From the NCBI RefSeq assembly GCF_001831495.1, contig NZ_CP017689.1:372001-436000 (forward strand): a DNA stretch of 64,000 nucleotides, in the 5' to 3' direction. Made by a program: the position numbers and the translations under genes. The number at the start of each line of letters is the position of its first letter. The stretch's first letter is position 1. The notes below the pieces were generated by a model. It saw only the letters and a list, made by a program, of their open reading frames with translations, did not search any database and was not told the DNA's origin. Positions 34,910 through 48,806 of the stretch are shown here, one piece after another. The DNA comes from Thalassotalea crassostreae. Its GTDB lineage: Bacteria; Pseudomonadota; Gammaproteobacteria; Enterobacterales; Alteromonadaceae.

Positions 34910-36424
34910 ATGAATAAAATTATAAATAAATCAGCTTACATGTTAATGGCGTTATTAGCATTTTTCGGGTCTCTTACCCCAGCCTTAGCCGCTGAAAATA
35001 CAGCAGAAATCGAAAAGCCTAACATTGTCTTTATTGCCATTGACGATATGAATGATTGGGTTGGCTATATGGGCGGACATCCGCAAACAAGTACGCCCAA
35101 TATGGACAACCTCGCGAACCAAGGCGTAGCATTTATGAATGCCCATAGTGTGTCTCCTGGTTGTTCTCCAAGTCGTAATGCTCTGTTATATGGCGTTGAG
35201 CCATATAATTCTGGTTTATACCCATTTTATGAGCACGACATTCATAAACAGCTTCACCAGAAATACACCAGTTTACCAAGGTTTTTAAAAGACAACGGTT
35301 ATAACACTTATGGCTCAGGTAAAATTCACCACGGCCCACAGTACGGGGAACTTGAATGGACAGATTACTTAGACGCAGATCGTTTTCCTAGAAAGTTTGC
35401 TGAAGGCAAAGGTTTTCACACCAATAAGAAAAACTCTTTTAGACCAACGGTAAACCCTTATGAAGAAATGTTTGATCATCAAGTCGCTTCATTTGGTATT
35501 GATGTTATCAAAAATCATAAAAACGGCGACAAGCCTTATTTTGCTGCCATTGGCCTCGTTAAACCGCATTTACCGTTTGATTGTCCTGTTGATTTCTATG
35601 ATGCATTGCCCGAAAAAATTACGCCGCCTGCAACTGTCGGCAATGATCTGAACGATATCGGTAAAGAAGGTAATAGCATGCGCCGAGCTGGTGATGACAA
35701 AAAATTTACCAGTAAAAAACAGTGGGGAGACGTAAGAAAAGCTTATCTTGCTTGTATTTCATGGGTTGATTATAACGTCGGTCGCATCTTAAATGCTGTT
35801 GAGCAAAGCGCTCAAGCAGACAATACCATTGTTATTTTATGGTCTGATCATGGTTATCATTTAGGAGAGAAAAAATCCTTTAAGAAGTTCACCTTGTGGG
35901 AAGAGGCGAATCGTGTGCCGTTCATTATCCTTGATAAGAGAGAAATAACTGCTGCACAAGGTCGTAAAGTAACGCAAGCGGTAACGCTTATTAATGTCTA
36001 TCGCACCTTAGCCGATATGGCGGGTTTAAATGTACCTGATTATGTTGATGGTCATAGTTTGGTGCCACAGTTAAAAGATCAATCAGCTGCTGTTGCGGCT
36101 CCAGCTATTTCTAGTTGGGGCAGAGGTAACTACGCCATTCGCACCGAAAACTGGCGCTTTATTCAGTACTTTGATGGCAAACAAGAACTTTATAATCACC
36201 AAAAAGATCAGAACGAATGGCATAACTTAGCAACGCTTCCTGAATACAAAGAAAAAGTGAAAGAAATGGCTGCTTTTCTACCTAAAAATGAAGCGCCGAC
36301 GATTGAACAGTATATTTCAAATTGGAGCTTATTTGGTGCCGACGCAAAGCGATTGAAAAAAGTTGAAACAGGCCCGAGTCAAAAGCAGAAGAAAAAAGCC
36401 AAAAAGAAAAAAAACGCTGAATAG
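34910..36424 (+). CDS. S1 sulfatase, iduronate-2-sulfatase-like, Lys-rich tail
   Basis: 504 residues with a signal peptide ending ...PALA (about residue 27). The core has AIDDMNDWVGYMGGHP (metal Asps 44-45) and C-S-P-S-R at Cys85, followed by NALLYGV. The KIHHGPQYG and GLVKPHLPFD motifs and the DHGYHLGEK site are those of the iduronate-2-sulfatase/S1_7-like group, which also acts on algal polysaccharides. The C-terminal 15 residues are almost all Lys/Gln. It sits 36 bp after the preceding sulfatase. It is similar in type to the two sulfatases at 61241 and 62929, suggesting they recognise related sugars. Confidence 0.93.
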   Translation: MNKIINKSAYMLMALLAFFGSLTPALAAENTAEIEKPNIVFIAIDDMNDWVGYMGGHPQTSTPNMDNLANQGVAFMNAHSVSPGCSPSRNALLYGVEPYNSGLYPFYEHDIHKQLHQKYTSLPRFLKDNGYNTYGSGKIHHGPQYGELEWTDYLDADRFPRKFAEGKGFHTNKKNSFRPTVNPYEEMFDHQVASFGIDVIKNHKNGDKPYFAAIGLVKPHLPFDCPVDFYDALPEKITPPATVGNDLNDIGKEGNSMRRAGDDKKFTSKKQWGDVRKAYLACISWVDYNVGRILNAVEQSAQADNTIVILWSDHGYHLGEKKSFKKFTLWEEANRVPFIILDKREITAAQGRKVTQAVTLINVYRTLADMAGLNVPDYVDGHSLVPQLKDQSAAVAAPAISSWGRGNYAIRTENWRFIQYFDGKQELYNHQKDQNEWHNLATLPEYKEKVKEMAAFLPKNEAPTIEQYISNWSLFGADAKRLKKVETGPSQKQKKKAKKKKNAE

Positions 36425-36456
36425 TTTAAGCGTTAAAAAATAAGGACTAGGTCTTG

Positions 36457-37179
36457 ATGAGGTATTTACTTTTAAATTTGACACTACTGTTAGCTGGCAG
36501 TGTTGCTGCGACTGAACCCCCTTTGTCTGTGCAAGCAAAAGTGCAAACCGCCCAGTGGTCAAAAAATTGGTGGATGCCTCGTCATAATGAAAAACTAGCG
36601 CTGAAACAAAAGATGAAATCTGTCGATTTGGTTTTTTTAGGTGATTCTATTACCCATGCCTTTGATAACACTGGCAAACAAGTTTGGCAGCAATATTATC
36701 AACCGCGAAACGCATTAAATATAGGTTTTAGTGGTGACCGTACAGAAAACGTATTGTGGCGATTAGAAAACGGTGCTGTTGATAATATAGACCCCAAGTT
36801 ACTGGTGTTAATGATTGGCACCAATAATACGGGGCATCGACAAGATAAGCCTGAGGATACCGCATTAGGTATTAAAGCCATACTTGCCAGCCTTGAAAAT
36901 AAGCTGCCAAAGACAAAAATATTACTACTTGCAATATTCCCTCGTGGCGCTACAACTGAAGACCCACTTCGAAAAATCAATGATGATATTAACGATATCA
37001 TTAAAAGTTATGACGATGGTGATCGTGTTTATTATCTAGATATAAATCATATCTTTGTCGATGAAAAAGGCAATTTGAGCACTGATGTGATGTCTGATTT
37101 ATTGCACCCCAATAAGAGCCAATACCAAGTATGGGCTGATGCGATTGAGCCAAGCGTAGCCAAGTTAATGGCAGATTAA
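36457..37179 (+). CDS. SGNH/GDSL-type esterase
   Basis: 240 residues from ATG 36457; a TTG at 36454 is also in frame, and AAGGACTAGG lies upstream. The signal peptide ends about residue 18. Block I is FLGDSITHAF (Ser nucleophile), block II Gly in NIGFSGDRT, block III MIGTNNTGH, block V D-L-L-H-P-N (Asp/His). This is the PAF-acetylhydrolase-like GDSL group common in PULs, usually a carbohydrate O-deacetylase. Periplasmic. It lies between an S1 sulfatase and GH43, and ends one base before the GH43 start, so it is strongly co-translated. It may deacetylate the same side chain. Confidence 0.88.
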   Translation: MRYLLLNLTLLLAGSVAATEPPLSVQAKVQTAQWSKNWWMPRHNEKLALKQKMKSVDLVFLGDSITHAFDNTGKQVWQQYYQPRNALNIGFSGDRTENVLWRLENGAVDNIDPKLLVLMIGTNNTGHRQDKPEDTALGIKAILASLENKLPKTKILLLAIFPRGATTEDPLRKINDDINDIIKSYDDGDRVYYLDINHIFVDEKGNLSTDVMSDLLHPNKSQYQVWADAIEPSVAKLMAD

Positions 37180-37180
37180 T

Positions 37181-38164
37181 ATGTTCTTACCACTTCGCTT
37201 ACGACGATGCATTACTTTAATCGCTATGCTGTTAGTTACGATTGCTTCGTTATCGTCTTGCCACAAATCAGCGGATATTGAGTTTAAAAATAACGGTAAC
37301 CCGCTGATTCGTCATGTTTTTACAGCGGATCCTTCTGCTCGTGTGTTTGATGATGCGCTATATTTATACACTTCTCATGATCGGGACGATACCGACCAAA
37401 ATGCACACTTTGATATGACTGATTGGCATGTGTTTTCTACTAAAGACTTAGCGACGTGGACAGATCATGGCGCTTTTTTTAGCCTTGATGATATCTCATG
37501 GGCAAGCAAACAAGCTTGGGCTCCTGATGCCATAAAACGCAATGGCAAGTACTACTTTTACTACCCAGTCGAACAGGCCAAAATTGGTGTCGCAATAAGT
37601 GAATCCCCGGTGTCAGGTTTTAAAGATCCGCTAGGCAAACCATTAATTGATAAAACTGGCAATGAAGACGTTGTAGGGCAAGAGCCTATTGACCCTGCGC
37701 TATTTATTGATGATGACGGTCAAGCGTATATGTATTTTGGCTGTCGCAGTCCTCGAGTGGTTAAGCTTAAAGACAATATGATTGAGCTTGAAGGTAACAT
37801 TGAGCCGGTGCAAATTAACGGTATTGAACAGTACACGGAAAAAACAGGCGGCGGTTGGTACGGTGAAGGTCCTTGGATATTTAAACGCGGTGAATACTAT
37901 TACTACATGTATTCCAACGGTTGGGAAAAAGACACTACTTTAGTTTATGCCATGGCTAAAAATCCTCTTGGGCCATTTGACTACATTGGTGAAGTTATGG
38001 TGCCAATCGGTGCCGGTACCAGTCACGGCTCGATAACTCAGTTTAATGATAAATGGTATGTATTCTATCATAGCCGCGAGCTATCAAAGTCTGCGAAACA
38101 GCGTTCTGTACATATGGACGAAATTACTTTTACAAGTGACGGAAAAATCATACCGTTAATTTAA
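37181..38164 (+). CDS. GH43 family five-bladed propeller lipoprotein
   Basis: 327 residues with a signal and lipobox (S-L-S-S-C, Cys27), so membrane-anchored. GH43 residues are visible: base Asp50 in FTADPSARVF, pKa-modulating Asp171 in DPALFIDDDG, acid Glu229 in YGEGPW. The motif WAPDAIKRNGKYYFYYP and a late GTSHGSI/HSREL His are also typical. There is no C-terminal beta-sandwich. GH43 enzymes release alpha-L-arabinofuranose, beta-xylose or beta-1,3-galactose. In a sulfated galactan PUL an exo-galactanase or arabinofuranosidase role is plausible, but the subfamily cannot be read by eye. It starts one base after the GDSL gene. Confidence 0.88.
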   Translation: MFLPLRLRRCITLIAMLLVTIASLSSCHKSADIEFKNNGNPLIRHVFTADPSARVFDDALYLYTSHDRDDTDQNAHFDMTDWHVFSTKDLATWTDHGAFFSLDDISWASKQAWAPDAIKRNGKYYFYYPVEQAKIGVAISESPVSGFKDPLGKPLIDKTGNEDVVGQEPIDPALFIDDDGQAYMYFGCRSPRVVKLKDNMIELEGNIEPVQINGIEQYTEKTGGGWYGEGPWIFKRGEYYYYMYSNGWEKDTTLVYAMAKNPLGPFDYIGEVMVPIGAGTSHGSITQFNDKWYVFYHSRELSKSAKQRSVHMDEITFTSDGKIIPLI

Positions 38165-38182
38165 TATTGGATATTTTAATAA

Positions 38183-39961
38183 ATGAAAAAATTTAATTCC
38201 CACCATTTAATCGCTAAGTGTTTATTAATGGTAAGTATGAGTGGAGTATCGCTTTTTAGCTCAGCTCAAGATTATTACGTATCCAGCCAAGCCGGCGCGG
38301 ATACGAATATTGGCAGTAAGACCAAGCCATTCGCTTCCCTTAAAAAAATAAACAAGTTTATCTTAAAACCAGGTGATAACGTTTTTCTAAAAGCTGGCGA
38401 TAAATTTAAAGGGAGCCTACAGCTTATCAATGAGTCAGGTAGTGCGAAACAGCCAATAAATATCTCAACCTATGGAGACAGTGACGAACGTGCTTATATT
38501 GATGCCGCTGGAGAGCTCGCAGGACTCGAAATTAAAAATAGTAGTCATATCAATGTAAGTAACTTAGACATCGAAGCAGATGGTGGCAAAGCAAGACAAG
38601 TTGAAGATATTAAAACGCCGCAACCAATGCGCCTTGGGGTTTTAATTTACATCGCCAAGCGGTACAACAAAACGTTTGGTCATATCACCTTAGATAATTT
38701 AAAAATCCACGATATATTCCACTATGACTTTGGAAAAGTTGACCGTGCTGGCGACGTAAATACCCAAAACGGCACGCAAGCATATGGTTATGGTATTCAT
38801 TTATTTAATCGCGGTAATGGGCCGAAAACATTACTTACCGACATCACCATAAAAAATAGCGAAATCTATGATGTAGCCCACACCGGCATTAAGGCAACGG
38901 CGCATAATCCGAGATTACAAACGTCGCCATATCCTATTTTAAAAAAGCTGATTAATAACATCACGCTAGAAAACAATCATCTCCACGACATTGGCGGCCC
39001 AGGCATTATGTTTGGCGGCGTTGACGGTAGTTTAGTGACGAATAATGTGACTAATCGTACTGGCAGTAGCAGCGATTTTGACAGTGGCATGTATGATGCG
39101 CGTAAATGGGGCCGTGGTAGCGGTATGTGGACTTGGAATGCCAACGATGTATTAGTCGAGCATAATGAATTTAAAAATGCTGTAGGCCCTGCAGATTCCG
39201 CTGGATTTCACATCGACTTTCATTGCTCAAACATTGTTATTCAACATAACTTTAGTATGAATAACGAAGGCGCTTTTATCGAGATTTTAGGCAACAACAG
39301 AAACAACAGTTATCGCTATAACGTAAGTGTTAATGATGGTTATCGTGTAAAAGGCGATAAAGACCGCCCATACGGAAAAGCCACTCACGATGGCAAAACA
39401 CTTTGGTTTAGTGGCTTTGTCGGTATGAAAGGCAAAAAAGTGAACCCTAATATCGCTCCGGTAAATAACTACATTTATAACAATACAATTTATGTTGATC
39501 ATGCCGCGCAAGTTGCTGCCCACCAAGATACCGAAGGCGCCGTTATTGCCAATAATATTTTTTACTTCAAACAAGGCAGTTATTATTTGCCTGAGAAGCG
39601 CTACCAGTTAGTTAATGGTAAAAACACCACTAAAAACTTTACTATGACTAACAATTTATTCTTACAGGCTACGGACTGGCCTAACGTTGGTGTGATGGAA
39701 AATAACAATCCTATTATAGGTGATCCTAAGTTTTTGAATGCCGGTGGTAATAAAGTTAGTGACTACCAGCCTACCAACAATGATTTAATCGCAAACAAAG
39801 GTATCGCAATAACGCCACTGCCAAGCAGTAATGGTTTGCAAGGCAATACTCGTAGCGGTGGCTTGCAGGTAAAAGAAGATATCTTAGGTAACGCTCTTAA
39901 TGGGCAGATTCATATCGGTGCAATAGCCCCAATTAATAAAGACGTTAACAATATGCTATAA
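38183..39961 (+). CDS. right-handed parallel beta-helix protein, putative polysaccharide-active enzyme
   Basis: 592 residues with a signal peptide ending ...FSSAQ (about residue 29). The N-terminal segment (YYVSSQAGADTN, then LKPGDNVFLKAG) is typical of pectate-lyase-fold proteins. Many rungs of the form I-x-x-x-x-I-x-N-N-x-I follow, roughly residues 95-460, and a mixed C-terminal part. Families with this fold include PL6/PL1 lyases and GH28, GH82, GH110, GH120 and GH141. I cannot identify catalytic residues securely, so both lyase and hydrolase are possible. It ends the operon begun at 33446, 18 bp after GH43. The protein at 44636 has the same general plan but is not a close copy. Confidence 0.75.
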   Translation: MKKFNSHHLIAKCLLMVSMSGVSLFSSAQDYYVSSQAGADTNIGSKTKPFASLKKINKFILKPGDNVFLKAGDKFKGSLQLINESGSAKQPINISTYGDSDERAYIDAAGELAGLEIKNSSHINVSNLDIEADGGKARQVEDIKTPQPMRLGVLIYIAKRYNKTFGHITLDNLKIHDIFHYDFGKVDRAGDVNTQNGTQAYGYGIHLFNRGNGPKTLLTDITIKNSEIYDVAHTGIKATAHNPRLQTSPYPILKKLINNITLENNHLHDIGGPGIMFGGVDGSLVTNNVTNRTGSSSDFDSGMYDARKWGRGSGMWTWNANDVLVEHNEFKNAVGPADSAGFHIDFHCSNIVIQHNFSMNNEGAFIEILGNNRNNSYRYNVSVNDGYRVKGDKDRPYGKATHDGKTLWFSGFVGMKGKKVNPNIAPVNNYIYNNTIYVDHAAQVAAHQDTEGAVIANNIFYFKQGSYYLPEKRYQLVNGKNTTKNFTMTNNLFLQATDWPNVGVMENNNPIIGDPKFLNAGGNKVSDYQPTNNDLIANKGIAITPLPSSNGLQGNTRSGGLQVKEDILGNALNGQIHIGAIAPINKDVNNML

Positions 39962-40029
39962 AGAGAAATAGATAAAAGGTGAGATACTTCTACGGCTGTT
40001 TTGTACCATGACCGGTCCGTTAGATATCT

Positions 40030-40323
40030 CTAATATATGTGTCGTCGAAAATCCATTTCACGTCGCAACACTCTAACTATTAAGATATGCTCTGCTAATA
40101 CTTTATAGAAAATAACATGGGAGTTGTATGGCACTCGTTTCAAGTTCTTATTAAGTTCTTCGGCAGATGCACCAAGCTCTTTATGTTCAACAATGAACTG
40201 AAACTTGTCTTGAAAACCTAAAACGTATTTCGAAGCTTGTTCAATTCCAAAGTTAAAAATCCCGTATTCAAATATATCAGCAAGATCTGCGTCCGCTTTA
40301 TTGGTAAGTTTGTAGTCAGCCAT
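40030..40323 (-). CDS. parE: ParE/RelE-type toxin
   Basis: 97 residues with the ParE fold pattern: N-terminal YKLTNKADADLADIFEYG, central Arg in LKRVPYNSHVIFYK and C-terminal VRVLRREMDFRRH. ParE toxins poison DNA gyrase, while RelE-like relatives cut mRNA; the ParD-like partner favours ParE. Its start overlaps the antitoxin stop by eight bases, giving coupled translation. The pair interrupts the PUL between the 33446 operon and the 41371-48535 operon, and has no obvious link to polysaccharide use. It probably stabilises this accessory region. Confidence 0.88.
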   Translation of the reverse strand: MADYKLTNKADADLADIFEYGIFNFGIEQASKYVLGFQDKFQFIVEHKELGASAEELNKNLKRVPYNSHVIFYKVLAEHILIVRVLRREMDFRRHIY

Positions 40324-40567
40324 TTATTTCTATCTTTGCTTCAACATCTTTCATTATATCAACGACAGATCGTTTACTGACTCCACTTGCTAAGCCTTCC
40401 TCTATAGCGGATTGAAGAACACGTAATTTCTCATTATTTTGTTGGTCTTTTCTAATAAGATCCCGCACATATTCACTGTCATTGGTGTAATCTCCACTAT
40501 TTACGCGACTTTTCAACCACGCATCTTGCTGTTCTGTAAATGTAATAGTTTTTCTAACGACTGCCAT
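40316..40567 (-). CDS. parD: ParD-type ribbon-helix-helix antitoxin
   Basis: 83 residues. The N-terminal RHH DNA-binding part (RKTITFTEQQDAWLKSRV, then DYTNDSEYVRDLIRKDQ) is followed by a helical toxin-binding tail ending in VVDIMKDVEAKI. This is the CopG/ParD1 type. It binds and neutralises ParE and represses its own promoter. A perfect 10-bp inverted repeat lies 14 bp upstream of its ATG, and AGAGGG is the ribosome-binding site. Confidence 0.9.
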   Translation of the reverse strand: MAVVRKTITFTEQQDAWLKSRVNSGDYTNDSEYVRDLIRKDQQNNEKLRVLQSAIEEGLASGVSKRSVVDIMKDVEAKIEING

Positions 40568-40580
40568 AATAGCCCTCTAA

Positions 40581-40607
40581 TGAACCAATATTCATACTAT
40601 TGGTTCA
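40581..40607. promoter_or_regulatory. parDE operator palindrome
   Basis: TGAACCAATA (40581-40590), seven-base spacer, TATTGGTTCA (40598-40607): a perfect inverted repeat directly upstream of parD. TATACT next to it could be the minus-strand -10. Autoregulation by ParD is known for the family; the assignment of this site is inference. Confidence 0.6.
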
Positions 40608-40857
40608 GTATAGTATTAAAAGTGAGTTAAATATAGTTAAGATCTAAATCCTTAAAGGGCGTTCTGTGCCATTCTCCGCCAGTTGCCTTAAGCAATAATA
40701 GAAACAATGACGGTGCTCTTTATCTATATTTTGTCGGGATGTGAACGACAAGAATTCGCTCATTATAGCCCTTGGGCTTTTGATTTAACTTACGTTATTT
40801 CTATCTATGACGCAATGTGTCAATAACAGAAGTAAATTTTAACATCTAGGCAGGAGA

Positions 40858-41274
40858 CTACTCGCAGTTTTCGCTAGGCTTATATTCTAATGCTTCGAGT
40901 AAATTTGATTTAGCTTTTTCGGATAATTCGTTATTCAAATAGCCCTTAATACTACTTTCATATAGCTGGATAGTAAGTTTTAAAGTTTCTTTATCTTTAT
41001 CGCTAATAGCTTTCTGAGAATGCTCAATATCTTTAAGTTGCTTGTAGAATAAACCTTGTTGTGCGATTTTTTGTTCCTGCTCTTCAATAAAGAAATCATA
41101 AAGCATTTTCTTACTTTCTTGTTCTTCACCTAAAATGTTGGATAAATACAGTGCAAGACAAACCAGCGGTATTAATATCCATAATATATCTACTAATTTC
41201 TTTTTATAGCTATTCATGTTTCTTTTATTAAACTTCCGTTTATCGCTCATTAAGCCGGTGGTCTTTGAACGCAT
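40858..41274 (-). CDS. small membrane protein with coiled coil, unknown function
   Basis: Up to 138 residues; in-frame ATGs at 41250 and 41217 are equally possible starts because no clear ribosome-binding site decides. A basic N-terminus is followed by one transmembrane helix (about residues 28-46), then about 80 residues of Glu/Lys/Gln-rich helix likely to form a coiled coil. No conserved motif or family is recognised. It is not part of a visible operon: parD lies about 290 bp downstream on the same strand, and a terminator separates it from GH2. It is possibly a cargo gene brought in with parDE. Confidence 0.5.
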   Translation of the reverse strand: MRSKTTGLMSDKRKFNKRNMNSYKKKLVDILWILIPLVCLALYLSNILGEEQESKKMLYDFFIEEQEQKIAQQGLFYKQLKDIEHSQKAISDKDKETLKLTIQLYESSIKGYLNNELSEKAKSNLLEALEYKPSENCE

Positions 41275-41327
41275 TAGGTCACATTAACACCAACCTCACG
41301 GCTAGATAAGTATTAACTAACAAACAA

Positions 41328-41354
41328 AAACGCCCAAATCAGTTTTGGGCGTTT
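41328..41354 (-). terminator. Rho-independent terminator of the GH2 operon
   Basis: AAACGCCCAAA (41328-41338) pairs with TTTGGGCGTTT (41344-41354). On the minus strand the hairpin is followed by a TTTTTGTTT run, just after the GH2 stop at 41371. Confidence 0.88.
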
Positions 41355-41370
41355 AATTATTTTTTTTAAG

Positions 41371-46068
<4,698 letters not shown>

Positions 46069-46072
<4 letters not shown>

Positions 46073-46965
46073 TGAATAAAACCTTGCGTCGTTAAAAACT
46101 TATCCATTGCCAATATCGTTTCATCATATTTAGCCTGATTAAAAAAGCCATGTTCTTGATCTTTGAAGATATGTATTTCTACTGAATTACCAAGGCTTTT
46201 CATTGTTTTTTCAAACTCTAATACAGACTTTACTTTAATCGCTGTGTCTTTTTCTCCAAACAAGCCAAGTGTTGGCGGCGTATCTTTAGTGACATTATGC
46301 ATAGGCGAAAATTCTTGCCAGTAGTCTTTTACTCGCTCGTACCCATAACCTGCAGAGCTGTTATCAAACACAGGATTAAATAGCACAAGAGCATCAGGGC
46401 GATAACTTATGGTTTTGTCATCAGTCGACTCTTCAAAAGCGGTTGCAGTTCCAGTAGCACTAGCAACATGACCTCCAGCAGAGCCTCCGCCTGCTGCAAT
46501 TTTATTTGGATTAATGCCAAGTAATTCGGCATTGCTGCGAACCCAACGTAATGCTGACTTGCCATCTTTGACACTTTCTATTGGGCTCGTATTGTGCTGT
46601 TTTTTAACTCTATATTGCGCACTAATAGCAACCATTCCTCTACGGGCTAAATACTGGCTTTGACGATAAAAATGGTGTACCGAACCACCATTCCAGCCAC
46701 CGCCATGGAAAAAAACCATTGCCGGTGTTTTATTACTTTTCTTGTGGCCTTCTGGATAGAATACGTGCAATGTAAGCGAGATACCGTCGATATTTTTATA
46801 CTCTATTATCTCACTCGGGGTGATTTCATCCGTTGACTTTTCTGTAGACTTTACGGCCTCTTCTGCGCTCTTATGTTGTGCGGCTTCAATGGTTGAACTA
46901 GTGTAAGAAAATAGTCCAAAAGTCAAAGCTAGCAGAGTCATTAATGTATTATTTCTTTTCATCAT
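46069..46965 (-). CDS. exported alpha/beta-hydrolase (HSL/BD-FAE-like carbohydrate esterase)
   Basis: 298 residues with a signal peptide (cleaved about residue 29). Oxyanion H-G-G-G-W, nucleophile elbow G-G-S-A-G-G, acid in GEKDTAIKV and His in DQEHGFFN. This is the acetyl-xylan-esterase/lipase-like group. It lies 7 bp after the sulfatase and overlaps the beta-helix gene by four bases. It probably removes acyl decorations before the beta-helix enzyme and GH2 act. Periplasmic. It differs clearly from the esterase at 21714 (lipase-type HGGGW rather than PGGGY). Confidence 0.85.
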
Positions 46966-46972
46966 ACGCTCT

Positions 46973-48535
46973 TTAAATTAGTTCGACTGATGGCAGTACA
47001 GGAGTGAGTACTTTGCCATTTCTGTTTATAGGGTATTGCGCATTCTCTGATTCTAATGCCTTGATCATAGCCTGCATCAATTGCTGCAATTTCTCCGGTT
47101 TGTCTGTTGATAAATCAACGTTTTCTGTCGGATCTTGCACCAAATTATAAAGCTGATAGCGCTTTACCTTTTTATTGTTTTTAGGGTTGTAATGATAAAT
47201 TATTTTCCAATCATCTAAGCGATAGCTAGTGAAATAAGAGTGTCGATGTTCATGAGGAAAGTGCATCAAAAAACTATTGTCTCGTTCGGTGTTTATGTTA
47301 CCTGTTAATTGTTGAGCTAAATTTACGCCGTCAATAACTTGCGTGTTTGGATTGGTAATTGAACTCGCTGCTAATATGGTAGGGTAAATATCTAACACCG
47401 TGGCAACTTGGGTGTTAATAACATTAGTTGAAATCGGCAGTTGATTTTGTGATGGGTTTGCTGAATTGGGTTTTGCCCAAGAAACAATCAGAGGAGCGCG
47501 CATACCGCCTTCCCAACTGGTGCCTTTTCTACCTTTAAGAGGGGCCGAAGTTGCAATATCATCATTTTTGCCAAGGGGAGCATCTCCACCATTATCGCCT
47601 AAAAATACAATTAAAGTATCTTCAGCAATGTTTAACTGTTCTAGCTTGTTGACGATATCGCCAAGAGACTTATCCATACCCTCGATCAAAGTAGCATAGG
47701 CTTTGGCTCGCTCTGATTTATCTGCATGTTCATAACGTTTGGCAAATCGTGGGTCACTATCAAATGGAGCATGGACAGCATAGTGAGATAGATACAATAA
47801 AAATGGTTGTTGTTGGTTAGCCGCCTTTTCAATCTCTTTACTTGCTTCCATTGTCAGCGCTTCTGTTAAAAACACATCATTATCGTAATAGCCTTCTAAA
47901 TGAGGAATATTATGAGTTAACGGTTTGTCTTTAACTTTGTATTTATCATGGTTGCCGTAGTGGTTTCTACCGTAATAACTTTTTGGTCGCCCCCATGGGC
48001 CGCCAGCAATATTTACATCAAAACCTAAATTTGTCGGATCGGCGCCTTCACTTTCTAAAGGACCAAAGTGACCTTTACCTATGTGAATTGTTTTGTAACC
48101 TACAGTTTGTAATAGTTTAGGGAAGGTCGTCGACTCGTTAGAAAGTCCTTGCCAGTTCCAATTTGGTGCAAACTTTCCACCATTGTTTTCGCTCGGATTA
48201 ATCCAGGTTGTGGTGTGGTGACGGGTGGCATTTTGACCAGTAAGCAATGATGCTCTTGTCGGAGAGCACACACTTTGTGCATAAAATTGACTAAAACGTA
48301 CGCCTTTATCTGCCAAAGATTGCATATTAGGAGTGTGATACCAATCATTTAAAGGTTGCTTGATTGCGTTGCCTTTATCGTCTGTTATAAACGGTACCGA
48401 CGTATCCATCAGCCCCATATCATCTACGACAAAGACAATTATATTAGGTTTTTTCGATTCATTTGTAGTGTTGAAAAGTGAGTATATGAGGATAGTACAA
48501 AGTGCTATCGTCACTAATAGTGTGATTTTTTTCAT
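46973..48535 (-). CDS. S1 sulfatase, N-terminally membrane-anchored
   Basis: 520 residues. The N-terminal hydrophobic segment (residues 4-21) lacks an obvious cleavage site, so it may stay anchored. Core: metal Asps in VVDDMGLMD, the maturation motif C-S-P-T-R at Cys90 followed by ASLLTG, GDNGGDA near residue 320, and a C-terminal subdomain. The first metal motif is followed by an insertion of about 15 residues before TPNMQSL. It heads the minus operon sulfatase - esterase - beta-helix - GH2 and probably acts at the periplasmic face. The promoter lies in the divergent gap towards 48807. Confidence 0.92.
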   Translation of the reverse strand: MKKITLLVTIALCTILIYSLFNTTNESKKPNIIVFVVDDMGLMDTSVPFITDDKGNAIKQPLNDWYHTPNMQSLADKGVRFSQFYAQSVCSPTRASLLTGQNATRHHTTTWINPSENNGGKFAPNWNWQGLSNESTTFPKLLQTVGYKTIHIGKGHFGPLESEGADPTNLGFDVNIAGGPWGRPKSYYGRNHYGNHDKYKVKDKPLTHNIPHLEGYYDNDVFLTEALTMEASKEIEKAANQQQPFLLYLSHYAVHAPFDSDPRFAKRYEHADKSERAKAYATLIEGMDKSLGDIVNKLEQLNIAEDTLIVFLGDNGGDAPLGKNDDIATSAPLKGRKGTSWEGGMRAPLIVSWAKPNSANPSQNQLPISTNVINTQVATVLDIYPTILAASSITNPNTQVIDGVNLAQQLTGNINTERDNSFLMHFPHEHRHSYFTSYRLDDWKIIYHYNPKNNKKVKRYQLYNLVQDPTENVDLSTDKPEKLQQLMQAMIKALESENAQYPINRNGKVLTPVLPSVELI

Positions 48536-48806
48536 GCATTATCCTCCAGTAAAAATATCTAATTCAATTTATAATATTAATATTATTATAGAGGTGAGTG
48601 CAACCGCTTTTAAAAGTTAATTTTTTATTAATGATTTGTAACGGTTTTAGCTTTGCTCGTTTTATAACTTGCTTGATTTATGTGCAAAAACTTAATTTTC
48701 GTGTAAAGAAAGTGTAAGTTAGCTCTGTTAATGTTGGAAAACAGTATTCTTAATGTTAATGTATTATTTATAATATAATTAATAATTGTTACCGTGAGTC
48801 TTAATA
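48536..48806. promoter_or_regulatory. divergent promoter region between two sulfatase operons
   Basis: 271 AT-rich bases drive both directions. On the plus side TATAAT (48770-48775) lies in ATTTATAATATAATT, the same stretch as before the 18281 sulfatase. GTGTAAA (48701-48707) and GTGTAAG (48712-48718) form a direct repeat with 11-bp spacing. No GntR palindrome like that at 12117 is present, so a different regulator is likely. Confidence 0.45.
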
